A stretch of 64,000 nt of DNA from Bacteroides sp. CAG:709 (GTDB taxonomy: Bacteria > Bacteroidota > Bacteroidia > Bacteroidales > UBA932), in assembly GCA_000434935.1 (NCBI GenBank), contig FR882195.1, forward strand, positions 38,714 to 102,713, given 5' to 3'. Under the pieces are notes generated by a model, which was not told where the DNA came from, ran no database searches, and saw nothing but the letters and a program-made list of their open reading frames with translations. Position numbers and translations under genes: made by a program. Shown here one piece after another: positions 16,449 to 27,000 of the stretch. Positions within the stretch are counted from its first letter, which is position 1, and every line of letters starts with the position of its first letter.

Positions 16449-17714
16449 ATGGTTGGAGATAAGTCTTTGAAATACATGTTATTGACGCTTGCATTGGCAT
16501 TGACCTGTACCTTGGTCGGGAGCGTGCGTCTTTCTGGTGCTGACGGTGGTGGAGACCGGAAGGCCCGCGGGCGAGTCCTGCGTGTGGCGCTGGTCGGTGA
16601 CCCGCAGGTGGACGATTCGACAGAGATGGGTTATGCGCGGCGTTCGGTTTATCGGGAACTGTATGGGCGCCGTGACCTGGACATGTGCATTTTCCTCGGG
16701 GATATGGTCAATGACAATATGTCGTTGCTCCCTGAATCTGTGGGAGTTGTCGATTCACTGCCATATCAGTGTTTCATGATTCCGGGCAATCATGACCGTG
16801 ATGTTTACCGTGGCCCGAAATCGTCTTCATATAGGCCTCGGGACCTTTCCACATGGCGTAAGGTTGTCGGCTATGTGGACACGTCTTTCGTCCGCAGCAA
16901 TGTCCGTTTTATCCTGATGAACAATGTCCGCCATTCGGATTCCGGGATGACTGACTATGTCGGCGGCTTTACCGAGACGCAGAAACATTGGCTTGACTCC
17001 GTATTGAATGTGGGTGCACCTGCATTGACGGTACTTGCGACGCATATTCCTTTCAGTCAGATGAAAGGCCGCGATTCCGTGCTGGCATTGGTCCCGGAGG
17101 CTACGCGTATGCTGTATGTCAGCGGGCATACGCATTATGTATCGCGTGATGAATCCGTTCCGGAACTCATTGTCGGCGCGACTTGCGGAAGTTGGTGGCG
17201 CGGTGTCAAGGATGGTGACGGAATTCCCTATGCCTTACAGAGTTGCGGCTCTCCGAGAGGGTATTTCATTGCAGATTTCCATCGCGGCGGACGATATGAC
17301 CTTTCCTATAAATGCGTAGGCAGACCGGCTTCGGAACAATTGTCCGCATGGGCAATACCAGTTGGTTCAGACACGTGTTCTTACAGCTTGTGTGTCAATG
17401 TCTTCGGCGGCTCGACCGACGGCATTGTCCGCGTCCGTGTCCCGCGTCGTGGGAGAGGCGTTTGCGGCAAGTCCTACCTTTGCGAACGGAGCAATGCCAC
17501 CGCGCCGGAGGTCGAAAAAGTAATCCGGTTCAATGCTTCGCTTTCCCGTGAGTACAGGCGAACCCACCGCACCGAGTTCATCCCTCTGCGCAGGAAGCCG
17601 TCCCCGCACATCTGGAAGACCACCGCAACCTTTTCCGGCCCCGAACCGGCCTATGTCAATGTCATTTACCGCGATGCCCACATGCGCATAAGGCAGCGCG
17701 TAAAGGTTCAATAA
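16449..17714 (+). CDS. Secreted calcineurin-like metallophosphoesterase
   Basis: The 421-aa protein starts with a signal sequence (LLTLALALTCTLVGSV). The metallophosphoesterase metal-binding blocks appear in order: VALVGDPQVDD (GDxQ variant of DxH), FLGDMVND (GDxxD), PGNHDRD (GNHD), VLATHIPFS and YVSGHTHY (GHxH). Calcineurin-like enzymes hydrolyse phosphomonoesters or diesters in the periplasm or at the surface. The C-terminal part (about 270-421) is beta-rich and resembles the C-terminal domain of Bacteroidota family members. I choose ATG 16449 because an upstream in-frame start at 16419 lies inside the terminator hairpin. The gene is separate from the SusCD operon unless transcription reads through, and its 3' end overlaps the convergent GH97-GH3 gene by 7 bp. 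Confidence 0.88.
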   Translation: MVGDKSLKYMLLTLALALTCTLVGSVRLSGADGGGDRKARGRVLRVALVGDPQVDDSTEMGYARRSVYRELYGRRDLDMCIFLGDMVNDNMSLLPESVGVVDSLPYQCFMIPGNHDRDVYRGPKSSSYRPRDLSTWRKVVGYVDTSFVRSNVRFILMNNVRHSDSGMTDYVGGFTETQKHWLDSVLNVGAPALTVLATHIPFSQMKGRDSVLALVPEATRMLYVSGHTHYVSRDESVPELIVGATCGSWWRGVKDGDGIPYALQSCGSPRGYFIADFHRGGRYDLSYKCVGRPASEQLSAWAIPVGSDTCSYSLCVNVFGGSTDGIVRVRVPRRGRGVCGKSYLCERSNATAPEVEKVIRFNASLSREYRRTHRTEFIPLRRKPSPHIWKTTATFSGPEPAYVNVIYRDAHMRIRQRVKVQ

Positions 17715-20700
17715 ACTTCAATGTTTTCCACCACGGCCTTGCCTTTTTCGATGACAATTCTCAGCTCTGAGGCGTCCGTGGAAGGGAAACTTATTTCGTT
17801 CTGTCCTGAAATGCAATGCCTGGTGCCGGATACGGTGAGGAATTGACCTCCTCCGTTCGTTATCTGGACATAGATTTCGGCGTCGGAACCGCTGCTCAGC
17901 ATGAAACGTACGCCATTGACATTGCCTTTGGCCGGAATCGTCAGGAAATCTCCTTTGCCGAGGCTTGCAGGTCCGGAGAATTTCATGTCGTCCGCCTGTG
18001 AAACGGCTACCTCACTGCCGGCATAGTCCTGAACGTGGAGTTTTGCCTGGAGCCTTATGTCTGTGGATGACGCCGCGGCCATGATTTCGAAATCTCCCGG
18101 CTCCACCACATAGTTCATGTTCCTGTCAAGCATTGCCAGATCCTTTGGAGTCAACTGGAATTTTACGGTCCTGGTCTCTCCCGGTTCAAGGGAAATGCGT
18201 TCGAAACCGCGCAGAACCTTCTCGTAGACCGTTATTGAACTTAGACAATCGTGGACATAAAGCTGCACGACCTCATCTCCGCGGACTTTGCCGGTGTTGG
18301 TGACATTGAAAGAAACCTGCACTGAATCCGTCGGAGTAATTTGATTGGAAGAGAGGCGAAGGTCAGAGTATGCAAAAGTCGTATAAGAGAGTCCGTAGCC
18401 GAAATCGTAGAGTGAACCGTTTACGCGACTTGCCCATCCGCCCTGGCCGAGTTCCTTGCGTCCATCTACTTGAGAAGCAGGCTTGTACGGGAAATTGAAC
18501 GGAATCTGTCCCACGGTTCGCGGGAAGGTTACAGTGAGCTTGCCGCCCGGGTTGTACTCTCCCAGCAGCGCTTTTGCGACCGCGGTCCCGCCATGTGCCC
18601 CAGGATACCAGGCCTCCAAGATGGCATCCGCATATTTGTCAGCATAGTTTATTGACAATGGGCGTCCGTTTATCAGGACCACGACGACCGGCTTGCCTGT
18701 CTTTATGATTTCCTTCAGCAAAAGGTTCTGATGCCCGGGCAGTTCCAGTGACGTGCGGCTTTTGTTTTCTCCGCATGTGCGCGGACCGCCGCCCAGAACG
18801 AGCACCGTAACGTCGGCGCTTTCAGCTGTCTTCACGGCTTCCTCTATCCCGGCCATTTCTTCCGCGGTCGGGTCTTCAGGCAATACTTCAGATTCAGGCC
18901 AATTCTTGTCCACGAGTTCACAGCCTTTGGCATATACTACATCCGCCTTGCCGTCGAGCTCCGTGCGCAATCCTTCAAGCACCGAAACGGCTTTGGTCCC
19001 CAATGGTCCGTAATGAAGATGAGCATATCCGGTGTCGTCAGCATTAGGACCGATGACGGCGACGCGTTTGAGTGCTTCTGCGTTGAGAGGCAATGTCTTG
19101 CCGTCAGTCCCGAACGGGGTGTCGGATGAGGCGTTTTTCAGAAGCACAAGAGATTCCAGCGAAGCACGCAGCGCCACTTCATTGTTCTTTGCCCCGTCGA
19201 CTTCTTCATCAGCTGCTTCATAGTCAGTCTGATAAGGGGAGTCAAACAGTCCTACGATAAACTTTACGCGCAGGATGTCGCGTACTCTTTCGTCGATGAC
19301 TGACATCGGAACGATGCCTTCTTCTACGAGTTCCCTCAGCGGCAGTACATAGCTGTCCGGGGAACGGAAAGTGCAACGTACATTCAGTCCTGCCATAACG
19401 CTCTGGCGCACAGCTTCTTTCATGTCCGCTGCGACATTGTGCTTCGTATAGAGATACTCCACGGCATCGCTGTCGCTCACGAGGTAGCCCTTGAATCCGA
19501 ACTCGTCGCGGAGCCGTTCAGTAAGCCAATAATGGCTGCATTCTATCGGCTCGCCGTCATAGTCGTTGTATGAAACCATTGCACCGAGAAGGCCAGCACG
19601 TGAAATGGCCTCTTTCCATGGATGGATATGTATGTTTTCCACCTCATGAGGCGCCATCTGAGGGTCCACGCGGGACATGCCTTCGCGCGCTCCCTTGTTG
19701 TTAGAATAGGCAGCGAAATGCTTTGCGGTCGATGCTACCTGGAAATCTGTCTGCATTCCGAGTGTCATCTGCACCCCCAGTTCGCCTACGAGATAGGGAG
19801 ACTCTCCATAAACTTCTTCATAGCGGCCCCATCTCTGGTCGCGCCCCACATCGAGAATAGGTGCATAGACATTGGTATAGCCCAGAAGCCTTCCTTCGCG
19901 GCCGGTGATTCGTCCCACTTCATGTATCAATTCCCTGTCCCAGGTGTGTCCAAGGCCGAGTTGGGTAGGGAAGTTCGTAGCACGGTATGCCTCGACGCCC
20001 CGTATTCCTTCATTGGTGAAATCCACGGGGATGCCCAGGCGGGTGTCTTCGATGAAGAAACGCTGCACCTCGTTCATTGCCGCTGCATGTGTGGATGCCG
20101 GCCAGAGATAAGGCGAATACATCTCGATAGGTCTGCCCCATTGACGGAAACCGTTCAGATGCTCGTCGATCGCGCCCATGCCGTCCTTCCACAGTTTATC
20201 CTTCCATTCAGGAGTCGGAAGCGGGTCGGCAAGCACACGTCCATAGCCGTAAAGCGTCACCATCTGACAGGTTTTCTCCTCAATCGTCATCTTCGAAAGC
20301 AAATCCTCCACTCTCGCGTCAATGTCCGCAGCCGGATCTTCATAAATGTCCTTGACCCCGTTTTTGTTCAGGTCAATCCACCCCTTGTGATATATCTTTT
20401 TATCCTTCGGCCTGAACTTGAATGCCGTGTCCGCGCCGGCGGATTCGGTGGTCGGAAGGATTTTTGCTGCCCAGCCGCCACCAGGCGCCAGGTGTACGGT
20501 AATTTGTCTGTTATCTGGCACAGCCGCGGTTATATGACTGTAGTCGCGAGCCGCTCTGTCAGCATTGACACCATCCTGGAAAATATCCAATGTCCAGTTG
20601 CCTTCTCCGAGAAAACTGAGGTCAAGCGTCAAGTCGCGTCCGGTCCAGTCTGTCAATGATCCTATATACCAAGTCTTGCCGCTGCGGCGGGCCAAGGTTA

Positions 20701-22468
20701 TATACTTGCCGATTTCTCCGTTTATGCCGATGCTTTCATCCCATACGGTAGGTATGGAACTTATGAATTCCGTGCACTCCTTCTCGCGCATGTAGTTTGA
20801 AGGAGAGTCGCAGAGCATGTTCAACGGAGCATCGAAAATGACATATTCCGCCAATTGACGGCATCGTGTGCCTTGACTCATGGCTTCGTCATTTACCGGA
20901 CGATAATTTGCACGGGTAGCATTTCTCATTGCACCCTGCGTGTAGTCCATCGGGCCTGCCGCCATGCGGATGAACGGCGCGGTGACATCGTAAGTGACCT
21001 GATCCACAGATGGACTGCTCCATTTCATTTGCTCCAGACCATGTACCCCTTCGTAATTTACGACATTCGGCCATCTGCGGTTCAGTCCTGTCGGTTTGTA
21101 AGTCCCGTGGAAATCGATCAAAAGACCATACCTGGCCGTCATTTCCGCAGCTCTGGAGTGGAAGTCCACGATAATCTGGTCATCTCTGTCCATATAATCG
21201 ACCTTGAAGCCCTTGACCCCCATCTCTGCATAGTGCCTGCAGATATTCTCCATATCCCGGTCAAATGCCCAATAACCGGCCCACAGGATGATGCCGACCC
21301 CTTTCTCCTGTCCGTACTTGACAAGTCCGGGCATGTCTATTTCAGGAATTACCTGAAGCAGATCGGCTTTTTTCCTTACAGCCCAGCCATGGTCAAGAAT
21401 CACATATTCAATTTTGTGGGCTGCTGCGAAATCAATGTAGTATTTGTAGGTTTCAGTGTTTATTCCTGCTTGGAAGTCCACCCCATAGAGATTCCACCCG
21501 TTCCACCAGTCCCATGCCACTTTCCCGGGCTTGACCCATGAAAAATCCATTCCCGGTTCCTGTGCCGGTGAAAGTTTCCACACCAGGTCATTTACAGCAA
21601 GTTGCGCATCGTCGGTACTGATTATGAATGCTCTCCAAGGGAAGACCTCGTCTCCGGAAACTTTGGCTATGAAATCCTCCCGTTCGGTAACGATTCCATG
21701 GAGAAGATGCTTTCCTCCTTGCTCTACGACCTTGGGATAAGTGGCGAAGACCCCCTTTAATTTGGTACTTCCTTCATCTCCAAGCAGATACATTCCCGGA
21801 TAATTCGTGAGGTTCGCGTCAGTGACGAGGACTTTCACTCCATTGTCCGCTTCGACAGCAAGAGGCAGAAACGCCAGCTTGTCCTTTCTCCATCCGGAAA
21901 TGTTCTGAACGGTATAGGTGTTTTCAAATGAACTGTAGAATTGACCGTCAAACTGCTTGCCGCCGAGACCGATAACGTATGGGACAAATGCTTTACGATC
22001 TGTGCCGAAATCAAATTCCGCCTGCTCGGAGATTACCTTGTACTCCTTTTTCTTGTCCAGATTGCTTTCAAACCTGTATGCAGCGCCATCATCATAAGCT
22101 CGGAAAACAAGTGAGAACTCATTGAACTGCAATCTGATCTGATTATAGTTGTCCCGGACCTCCGCCTTTTTGTATGCTGTTGCCGGGCATGTCTCGTCAT
22201 AACTTGAGCGATTTACCTTGCCGAGTCTGTCATTCTCGCCGAAAACAATGCCGTCTGAAAGATTCATTGATATGGCAGATGGCGCGATCAGAACTTTTCC
22301 GTCTCGGGAGATTGAATATTTGATATCGTTGCCGACGGCGACATTTACGGTAATGTGTCCGTCAGGGGAAGTCAGACTGTAATCGCCGCTATTGGCAGAC
22401 AGTGAAGTTCCCGAGAGAAGGACTGTCATGCAGCACAGTGCAGTTTGGATGATGTTATGGAATTTCAT
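17708..22468 (-). CDS. GH97-GH3 fusion glycoside hydrolase
   Basis: This 1586-aa protein joins two complete enzymes. After a signal peptide, residues about 27-672 form a GH97 enzyme: WDWWNGWN near 320, FKVDYMDRDD with Asp424, and VVNYEGVHGLE with Glu473. The Asp in the VDY context is typical of the retaining, alpha-galactosidase-like branch, not the inverting SusB alpha-glucosidases. A linker with a calcium-loop-like DLNKNGVKDIYED (699-711) leads to a GH3 enzyme (about 715-1360). It has DVGRDQRWGRYEE, STAKHFAAYS and nucleophile Asp999 in GYLVSDSDA, then a fibronectin-III-like domain (about 1365-1468) and a beta domain of about 110 residues. GH3 members of this type are beta-xylosidases or beta-glucosidases. 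It is the last gene of the PUL operon and probably periplasmic. Linked GH97 and GH3 activities suggest sequential trimming of one oligosaccharide. Confidence 0.9.
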   Translation of the reverse strand: MKFHNIIQTALCCMTVLLSGTSLSANSGDYSLTSPDGHITVNVAVGNDIKYSISRDGKVLIAPSAISMNLSDGIVFGENDRLGKVNRSSYDETCPATAYKKAEVRDNYNQIRLQFNEFSLVFRAYDDGAAYRFESNLDKKKEYKVISEQAEFDFGTDRKAFVPYVIGLGGKQFDGQFYSSFENTYTVQNISGWRKDKLAFLPLAVEADNGVKVLVTDANLTNYPGMYLLGDEGSTKLKGVFATYPKVVEQGGKHLLHGIVTEREDFIAKVSGDEVFPWRAFIISTDDAQLAVNDLVWKLSPAQEPGMDFSWVKPGKVAWDWWNGWNLYGVDFQAGINTETYKYYIDFAAAHKIEYVILDHGWAVRKKADLLQVIPEIDMPGLVKYGQEKGVGIILWAGYWAFDRDMENICRHYAEMGVKGFKVDYMDRDDQIIVDFHSRAAEMTARYGLLIDFHGTYKPTGLNRRWPNVVNYEGVHGLEQMKWSSPSVDQVTYDVTAPFIRMAAGPMDYTQGAMRNATRANYRPVNDEAMSQGTRCRQLAEYVIFDAPLNMLCDSPSNYMREKECTEFISSIPTVWDESIGINGEIGKYITLARRSGKTWYIGSLTDWTGRDLTLDLSFLGEGNWTLDIFQDGVNADRAARDYSHITAAVPDNRQITVHLAPGGGWAAKILPTTESAGADTAFKFRPKDKKIYHKGWIDLNKNGVKDIYEDPAADIDARVEDLLSKMTIEEKTCQMVTLYGYGRVLADPLPTPEWKDKLWKDGMGAIDEHLNGFRQWGRPIEMYSPYLWPASTHAAAMNEVQRFFIEDTRLGIPVDFTNEGIRGVEAYRATNFPTQLGLGHTWDRELIHEVGRITGREGRLLGYTNVYAPILDVGRDQRWGRYEEVYGESPYLVGELGVQMTLGMQTDFQVASTAKHFAAYSNNKGAREGMSRVDPQMAPHEVENIHIHPWKEAISRAGLLGAMVSYNDYDGEPIECSHYWLTERLRDEFGFKGYLVSDSDAVEYLYTKHNVAADMKEAVRQSVMAGLNVRCTFRSPDSYVLPLRELVEEGIVPMSVIDERVRDILRVKFIVGLFDSPYQTDYEAADEEVDGAKNNEVALRASLESLVLLKNASSDTPFGTDGKTLPLNAEALKRVAVIGPNADDTGYAHLHYGPLGTKAVSVLEGLRTELDGKADVVYAKGCELVDKNWPESEVLPEDPTAEEMAGIEEAVKTAESADVTVLVLGGGPRTCGENKSRTSLELPGHQNLLLKEIIKTGKPVVVVLINGRPLSINYADKYADAILEAWYPGAHGGTAVAKALLGEYNPGGKLTVTFPRTVGQIPFNFPYKPASQVDGRKELGQGGWASRVNGSLYDFGYGLSYTTFAYSDLRLSSNQITPTDSVQVSFNVTNTGKVRGDEVVQLYVHDCLSSITVYEKVLRGFERISLEPGETRTVKFQLTPKDLAMLDRNMNYVVEPGDFEIMAAASSTDIRLQAKLHVQDYAGSEVAVSQADDMKFSGPASLGKGDFLTIPAKGNVNGVRFMLSSGSDAEIYVQITNGGGQFLTVSGTRHCISGQNEISFPSTDASELRIVIEKGKAVVENIEVY

Positions 22469-22501
22469 CGTATGGTGTGTCTAAAAGATTTCAGGAGGGT
22501 G

Positions 22502-24052
22502 CTATTGGTGAAATACGGCAGCGTCAGTGACAGCTATACGACATCCTTCAGACTCAGGCTTCTTTTCGCCTTTCACGACCAGCTTGACATTATGTTTGCC
22601 ATTTTCCAGATTGAAGATATGATAGATATAATTGCTTTTATGCTCCTGCCCGCCATAGTAATAGTAGCAATCTATCGTACGGTTGAAAACACCATCGATG
22701 TAAACATCAGCCTTTCCTCCATTACGGACCCATTGGCCGCATATCGCTATGCCGGTTCCGTCGAAATCGAAACTGAGTTCATCGCCTGCATGGTCGCTGA
22801 AAATAACATTGCCATCGGTCTGCCAGTTGCCTTTGGTCACGCATGTGCTGTCCTCGCAAACTATGAAACGCCTGTCGAAAACAGCATTGGGAAAGGACAC
22901 TTCCAGCGGCAGAGGGGTCGGTTTCTGGGCCTTGAATTCTATATGGTCATCTTCCACCTTGCCGCCACAACTGATGACATTGGCCTCGATATTGGACATT
23001 GTCCTGTCAATGGCTTTTCGCAATGTGTAATCTGTAAAGATGAAGAAAGTATCCTGCATGTTGTCCAGCACCGCCCGATATTCAGCAGGCAAACTGTCGT
23101 AGCCCTTCATTACGCCCAATACGCCCAGTGCCGTAGATGGATTGCAATCTGAATCGTGTCCGCAACGGGTGGAAATATCCATGGTCTTGAATACATCGCC
23201 TTCACCGTACAACAGTCCGATGACAATGTAGGCACCGTTCAGTTTTGCGTCAATGTTAGTGTCAATGCCAGCACAGCAAATGTCGGTATATTCCCATTTG
23301 TCCTGAATTTTCTGCCATGTCTTCTTCCAATCGGACGGATATTCCTTATAGAACGACAACACGTCCTTAATAATCTGACAGTAAGCGGATTCCGAAGGCA
23401 ATGAAAGCGTGGCCTTTTCTATAACGTCATACATGTTGTCTTCCACATATGCGGCGGAATACAATGCTGCGACGAATGCTCCTCCGTAAACGCCGTCGCC
23501 GTAGTTCATAATATGTCCTATCTTGTCGGACCACTGGTTCGCCAGTTGCGGCAGGCCAGGACACATCATGCCGATGAAATCCGCTTCTATCTGAAAGTCA
23601 ATGTCATCCGCGTGCATATTGTATTCAGGACGACCGGACATTGGCGGGAAAATGCTGTCGGTGTAATTCTTGCGTGCCTGGACATTGGCATGCCAAAGTT
23701 TGTATCCCGCATTGGCCAGAGCTGCCTGATAATCCTTTGCTGCAGCATCCATTCCTTTGCGGTCCATCACTTCCATGAAGGACATCTGCACATAAAGGTC
23801 GTCCTCCCACCTGGCGCGCGTAATCAGTTCAGGCTTCCATGGAATAGGATCTTCAATGATTTTTCCCAATGATTTGAACTCTGTCGGACCGCCGTATGCG
23901 ACCCCAATCATTTTACCGGCCCATCCGCCCGCGATTTTGTCCCGCAATACAGATTTGTCCAGGCGGACATCCGGCTGGCCCGCATTACAAGAAACAAGCA
24001 ACGATAGGCAAACTGTCCCGATGATCGGCTTTAATAAACTTGCGATTCTCAT
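22502..24052 (-). CDS. ADP-ribosylglycohydrolase-fold lipoprotein with C-terminal sugar-binding-like domain
   Basis: The 516-aa protein carries a lipoprotein signal (CLSLLVSCNAG, Cys 22). Its helical domain (about 35-360) has ADP-ribosylglycohydrolase features: KIAGGWAGKMIGVAYGG, an acidic EDDLYVQ, the internal YGDGVYGGAFVAALY, and GHDSDCNPSTALGVLGVMKG, equivalent to the metal-binding DTD loop. The last 130 residues form a jelly-roll resembling carbohydrate-binding or sialate-esterase-associated domains (GDELSFDFDGTGIAICG, GKADVYIDG, LENGKHNVKLVVKG). It is exported and sits between glycoside hydrolases in a PUL, so a role on a carbohydrate N- or O-glycoside is more likely than reversal of protein ADP-ribosylation. 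That inference is unproven. Spacing to neighbours (12 and 33 nt) shows operon membership. Confidence 0.82.
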   Translation of the reverse strand: MRIASLLKPIIGTVCLSLLVSCNAGQPDVRLDKSVLRDKIAGGWAGKMIGVAYGGPTEFKSLGKIIEDPIPWKPELITRARWEDDLYVQMSFMEVMDRKGMDAAAKDYQAALANAGYKLWHANVQARKNYTDSIFPPMSGRPEYNMHADDIDFQIEADFIGMMCPGLPQLANQWSDKIGHIMNYGDGVYGGAFVAALYSAAYVEDNMYDVIEKATLSLPSESAYCQIIKDVLSFYKEYPSDWKKTWQKIQDKWEYTDICCAGIDTNIDAKLNGAYIVIGLLYGEGDVFKTMDISTRCGHDSDCNPSTALGVLGVMKGYDSLPAEYRAVLDNMQDTFFIFTDYTLRKAIDRTMSNIEANVISCGGKVEDDHIEFKAQKPTPLPLEVSFPNAVFDRRFIVCEDSTCVTKGNWQTDGNVIFSDHAGDELSFDFDGTGIAICGQWVRNGGKADVYIDGVFNRTIDCYYYYGGQEHKSNYIYHIFNLENGKHNVKLVVKGEKKPESEGCRIAVTDAAVFHQ

Positions 24053-24064
24053 ATTTTAGTGTAT

Positions 24065-27000
24065 TTATTTCAAAAACTTGTCTGCAAAATTAATGAATTG
24101 TGTCCAGTCGTAAAGCAAGATGTCGTGGTCGCCCTTGCGTATGTGGTTGCCCATCCGTCCGACTGTATCCGGATCTTCCACTCCAGGCTTTTCTGTGGAC
24201 GTAAAACCCTCATGACCATATAGGTTGTAGACCGGTGTCGCTCCTACCAGGCTTAGATATTCTCCCTTCTGGTCAGCCCAGTTGTCCTCGCTTCCGCTTG
24301 AAACGTAGACCGGACGCGGAGCTATCATTGAAATCAGCTCATGCTGGTCGAAGGGGAGTGCGTCTTCGTTGTTGCTGTATTTTTCGAAGTTGCCGCAGAA
24401 CCAATGCTGGAAAGCGTCATTCACGATGTATATGGTCTCACCGAATTTCCTGCGTGAGATTGCACTGCCGCAACATCCTGAGCAGTTGGATATTACCAAT
24501 GCGAACCGCTGGTCTGTCGCGCCCGCCCAGAGTGCTGTTTTCCCCAGCCGCGAATGTCCCAGTACGGCGACCTTGGTCGCGTCAATGTCCTTGTCCGTTT
24601 CGAGATAGTCCAATGCGCGGGAAAGCCCCCAAGCCCAAGCCGAAATCGTACTCCAAGAATCTCCTGTGCGAGGCTTGCCTTTATCTAGAAGTCCGTGCAC
24701 GCCGTTGTGGAAGCCGTCATTCCAGTCCGGATCGACATCGTCGTAGAACATTGTCACGACCGCATACCCATTGGACAATACATATTCATAAGGCCATCTG
24801 CGTCCCCAGTCTCCCCGGTTGACAGGCTTGTACCACGCACCATAGTCCTCGATTTGGCTTTCTGTCGGCATGAGCACTTCCGGATCAGTGGTCGTAGCAT
24901 AATTGCCTCTGAAATTCATGCCCATAAACGCCGGCACCGGGCCTTTTGCATCATTTGGAATATACATCAGGACAGTCATGTAGCGGCTCTCATCTTCAGT
25001 GAAATATACAGCCACTTGGCGGCGCGTCGCTTTCCCGCCGAATGCGTCATGGCTCTCTTCCAGAACCTTGAAATGCAGTCCCGCAGGTTTCCCCGGCTCA
25101 TATCCGTACATTTCCCGACGTAGCATATCCATGATTTCAGGGCGGCGCTTCTGCTCCCAGTCTTTCACGGACTTGACACTCTTGCCGTTATTTTTAACAA
25201 GCGGGTCTGGAAGTTCATATTTCGGAACAGCCGCCTCGTCATAATTCACTTTGTACGAGGTAAGACGACGGCTGACCGTCACCGTTTCGCCTTTTTTCAT
25301 GTATATCTCCAGAATGCCGTCTCCACATGCCTTCCATTGAGGTGTCTGCCCGTCATCTCCGGTAACCCTGAGCATCATCTCTGTAATGCCGGTATGGATG
25401 CGGCATGTGCCTCCTTTCTCACTTGACACGGTGACGGACGCCGTATTCCCGTTTTTGCGCTCTGCTGAAATAAGGAATGCCCCACGTGCGCGCATGTTCT
25501 TGAAACTCACGTCATTCCAAGACGAAGGACAGCCGTGGAAAACTCTGATACAGTCGCCCCAGTCCTGAAGATACATCTCCTCCAATGAACACATCGCCGA
25601 GAACGGTGTCTCGATAACCGGTCCGGACTCATTGTAAAGCGTGTTCGGACGCAGCCATCCTGCGAAAAAATTCTTCATACATGCCAATGCCCCGTCACCA
25701 TCACCGGCTGTCGCCAGCATTGCGGCTTTTCCTGTCAATGAATAGCCGGTGTTGCCCTGCCAACGGTTCATGGAATATCGCATACGGCTCTCATCTTCAG
25801 GGTTTTCCCAATCCAGAATATGGTATGGGTAAATCATGAAAAGATGTGACCAATGCCTGTGGGTCGTGTCCCTGAACTCGAATTTGTCGCTGACCTTGAA
25901 ACCTGTTTTTTCGTCGTATCCGAATGCGGGCAGATTTGCGAGAAAGTCTTTCCACTTCGGCAGCATCGGATCATTGAGCCCGTATTTTTCGTCAATGCTG
26001 ATGAGCGTGGAGAGGCCCCAGCGCAGATTCGCAAGGTCATAATTGGAGTTGGTTCCGATTTCTCCAAGTTCGCCCTCTCCATATTCCGGCGATGCGGTGG
26101 AGGGGAGTGAACAGGTTCCGTCAGGGTTGGTAATCCTGATCCGGAAGAAGATGTTTACCGCCGATTTCAGCAACGGGAAAAGGCGTTCCTTCATCTGGAA
26201 ATCATCTCCGTAGGCTTCGCACATCTGCCAATAATAGAAAAGCGTCCAGGTGAGATTTCCGACTTCGTATTGGTTCCTTTGCGCCAATGCCGGACTGAGT
26301 GCCGCGTGCATGTCGTAGCTTGAAGCCCTCGGCATGACCATGCATTCCTTCCAGTCTTCCTGCCCCGTGATATCGGTGACATTGCGTGTGAGATTCTCTC
26401 GGTTCTTCCAGAATGAATCCCATAGAGGCTGCTCCAACTGGCCGAGATTTGCCTTGGTCAGCCAGCTGTATGTGAGCTGTATGTTGAGATTCATCCAGAT
26501 TGCCGGCCAAGGAGTGTCACTGGTCGGCCATACGCCCTGCAGGTCGACTATCGGTTTCCCAGGTCGTGCCGTAGATGCGAATTTATAGTATTGGAACCAC
26601 CAGAAACGCTCAATGTTCTTGTCCGGGAATGTCAGGAATGCAGCATTGCGGTAGAAATTATGCCACCATGCAACATGCTGGGAATCAAGTTTTTCTTTGG
26701 AGACGGAAAAGGCGTTTCTGATGATAGCCTTAGCCTCGGCCTCTGCTTTTGCAAGTTTGTCAGCCTGGGTTACGGTCGCAATCGTCCTGTTGTCAGCGCC
26801 GTTTCTGACTGTCTTCCATGCCACTACATACCATCTTGCAATGTCGGTAAACGTGGTGTCCTTCGCCAGTGCCTGAATGCAGAAGCTGATATCGCCGTCT
26901 TTGTGGAAATACGAATCGGGATTGGATTTGCCTTCGGCATTGACATACCCCTTTGGTGCATTTGCCGAATTGAAGACGTATCGTGGGCTGATTGCTTTCT

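Noticed and set aside
19622..20659. Long plus-strand ORF (345 codons) opposite the GH97-GH3 gene
   Set aside because: It is the complement of a well-conserved coding region, and its composition is that of an antisense shadow with no domain or signal.
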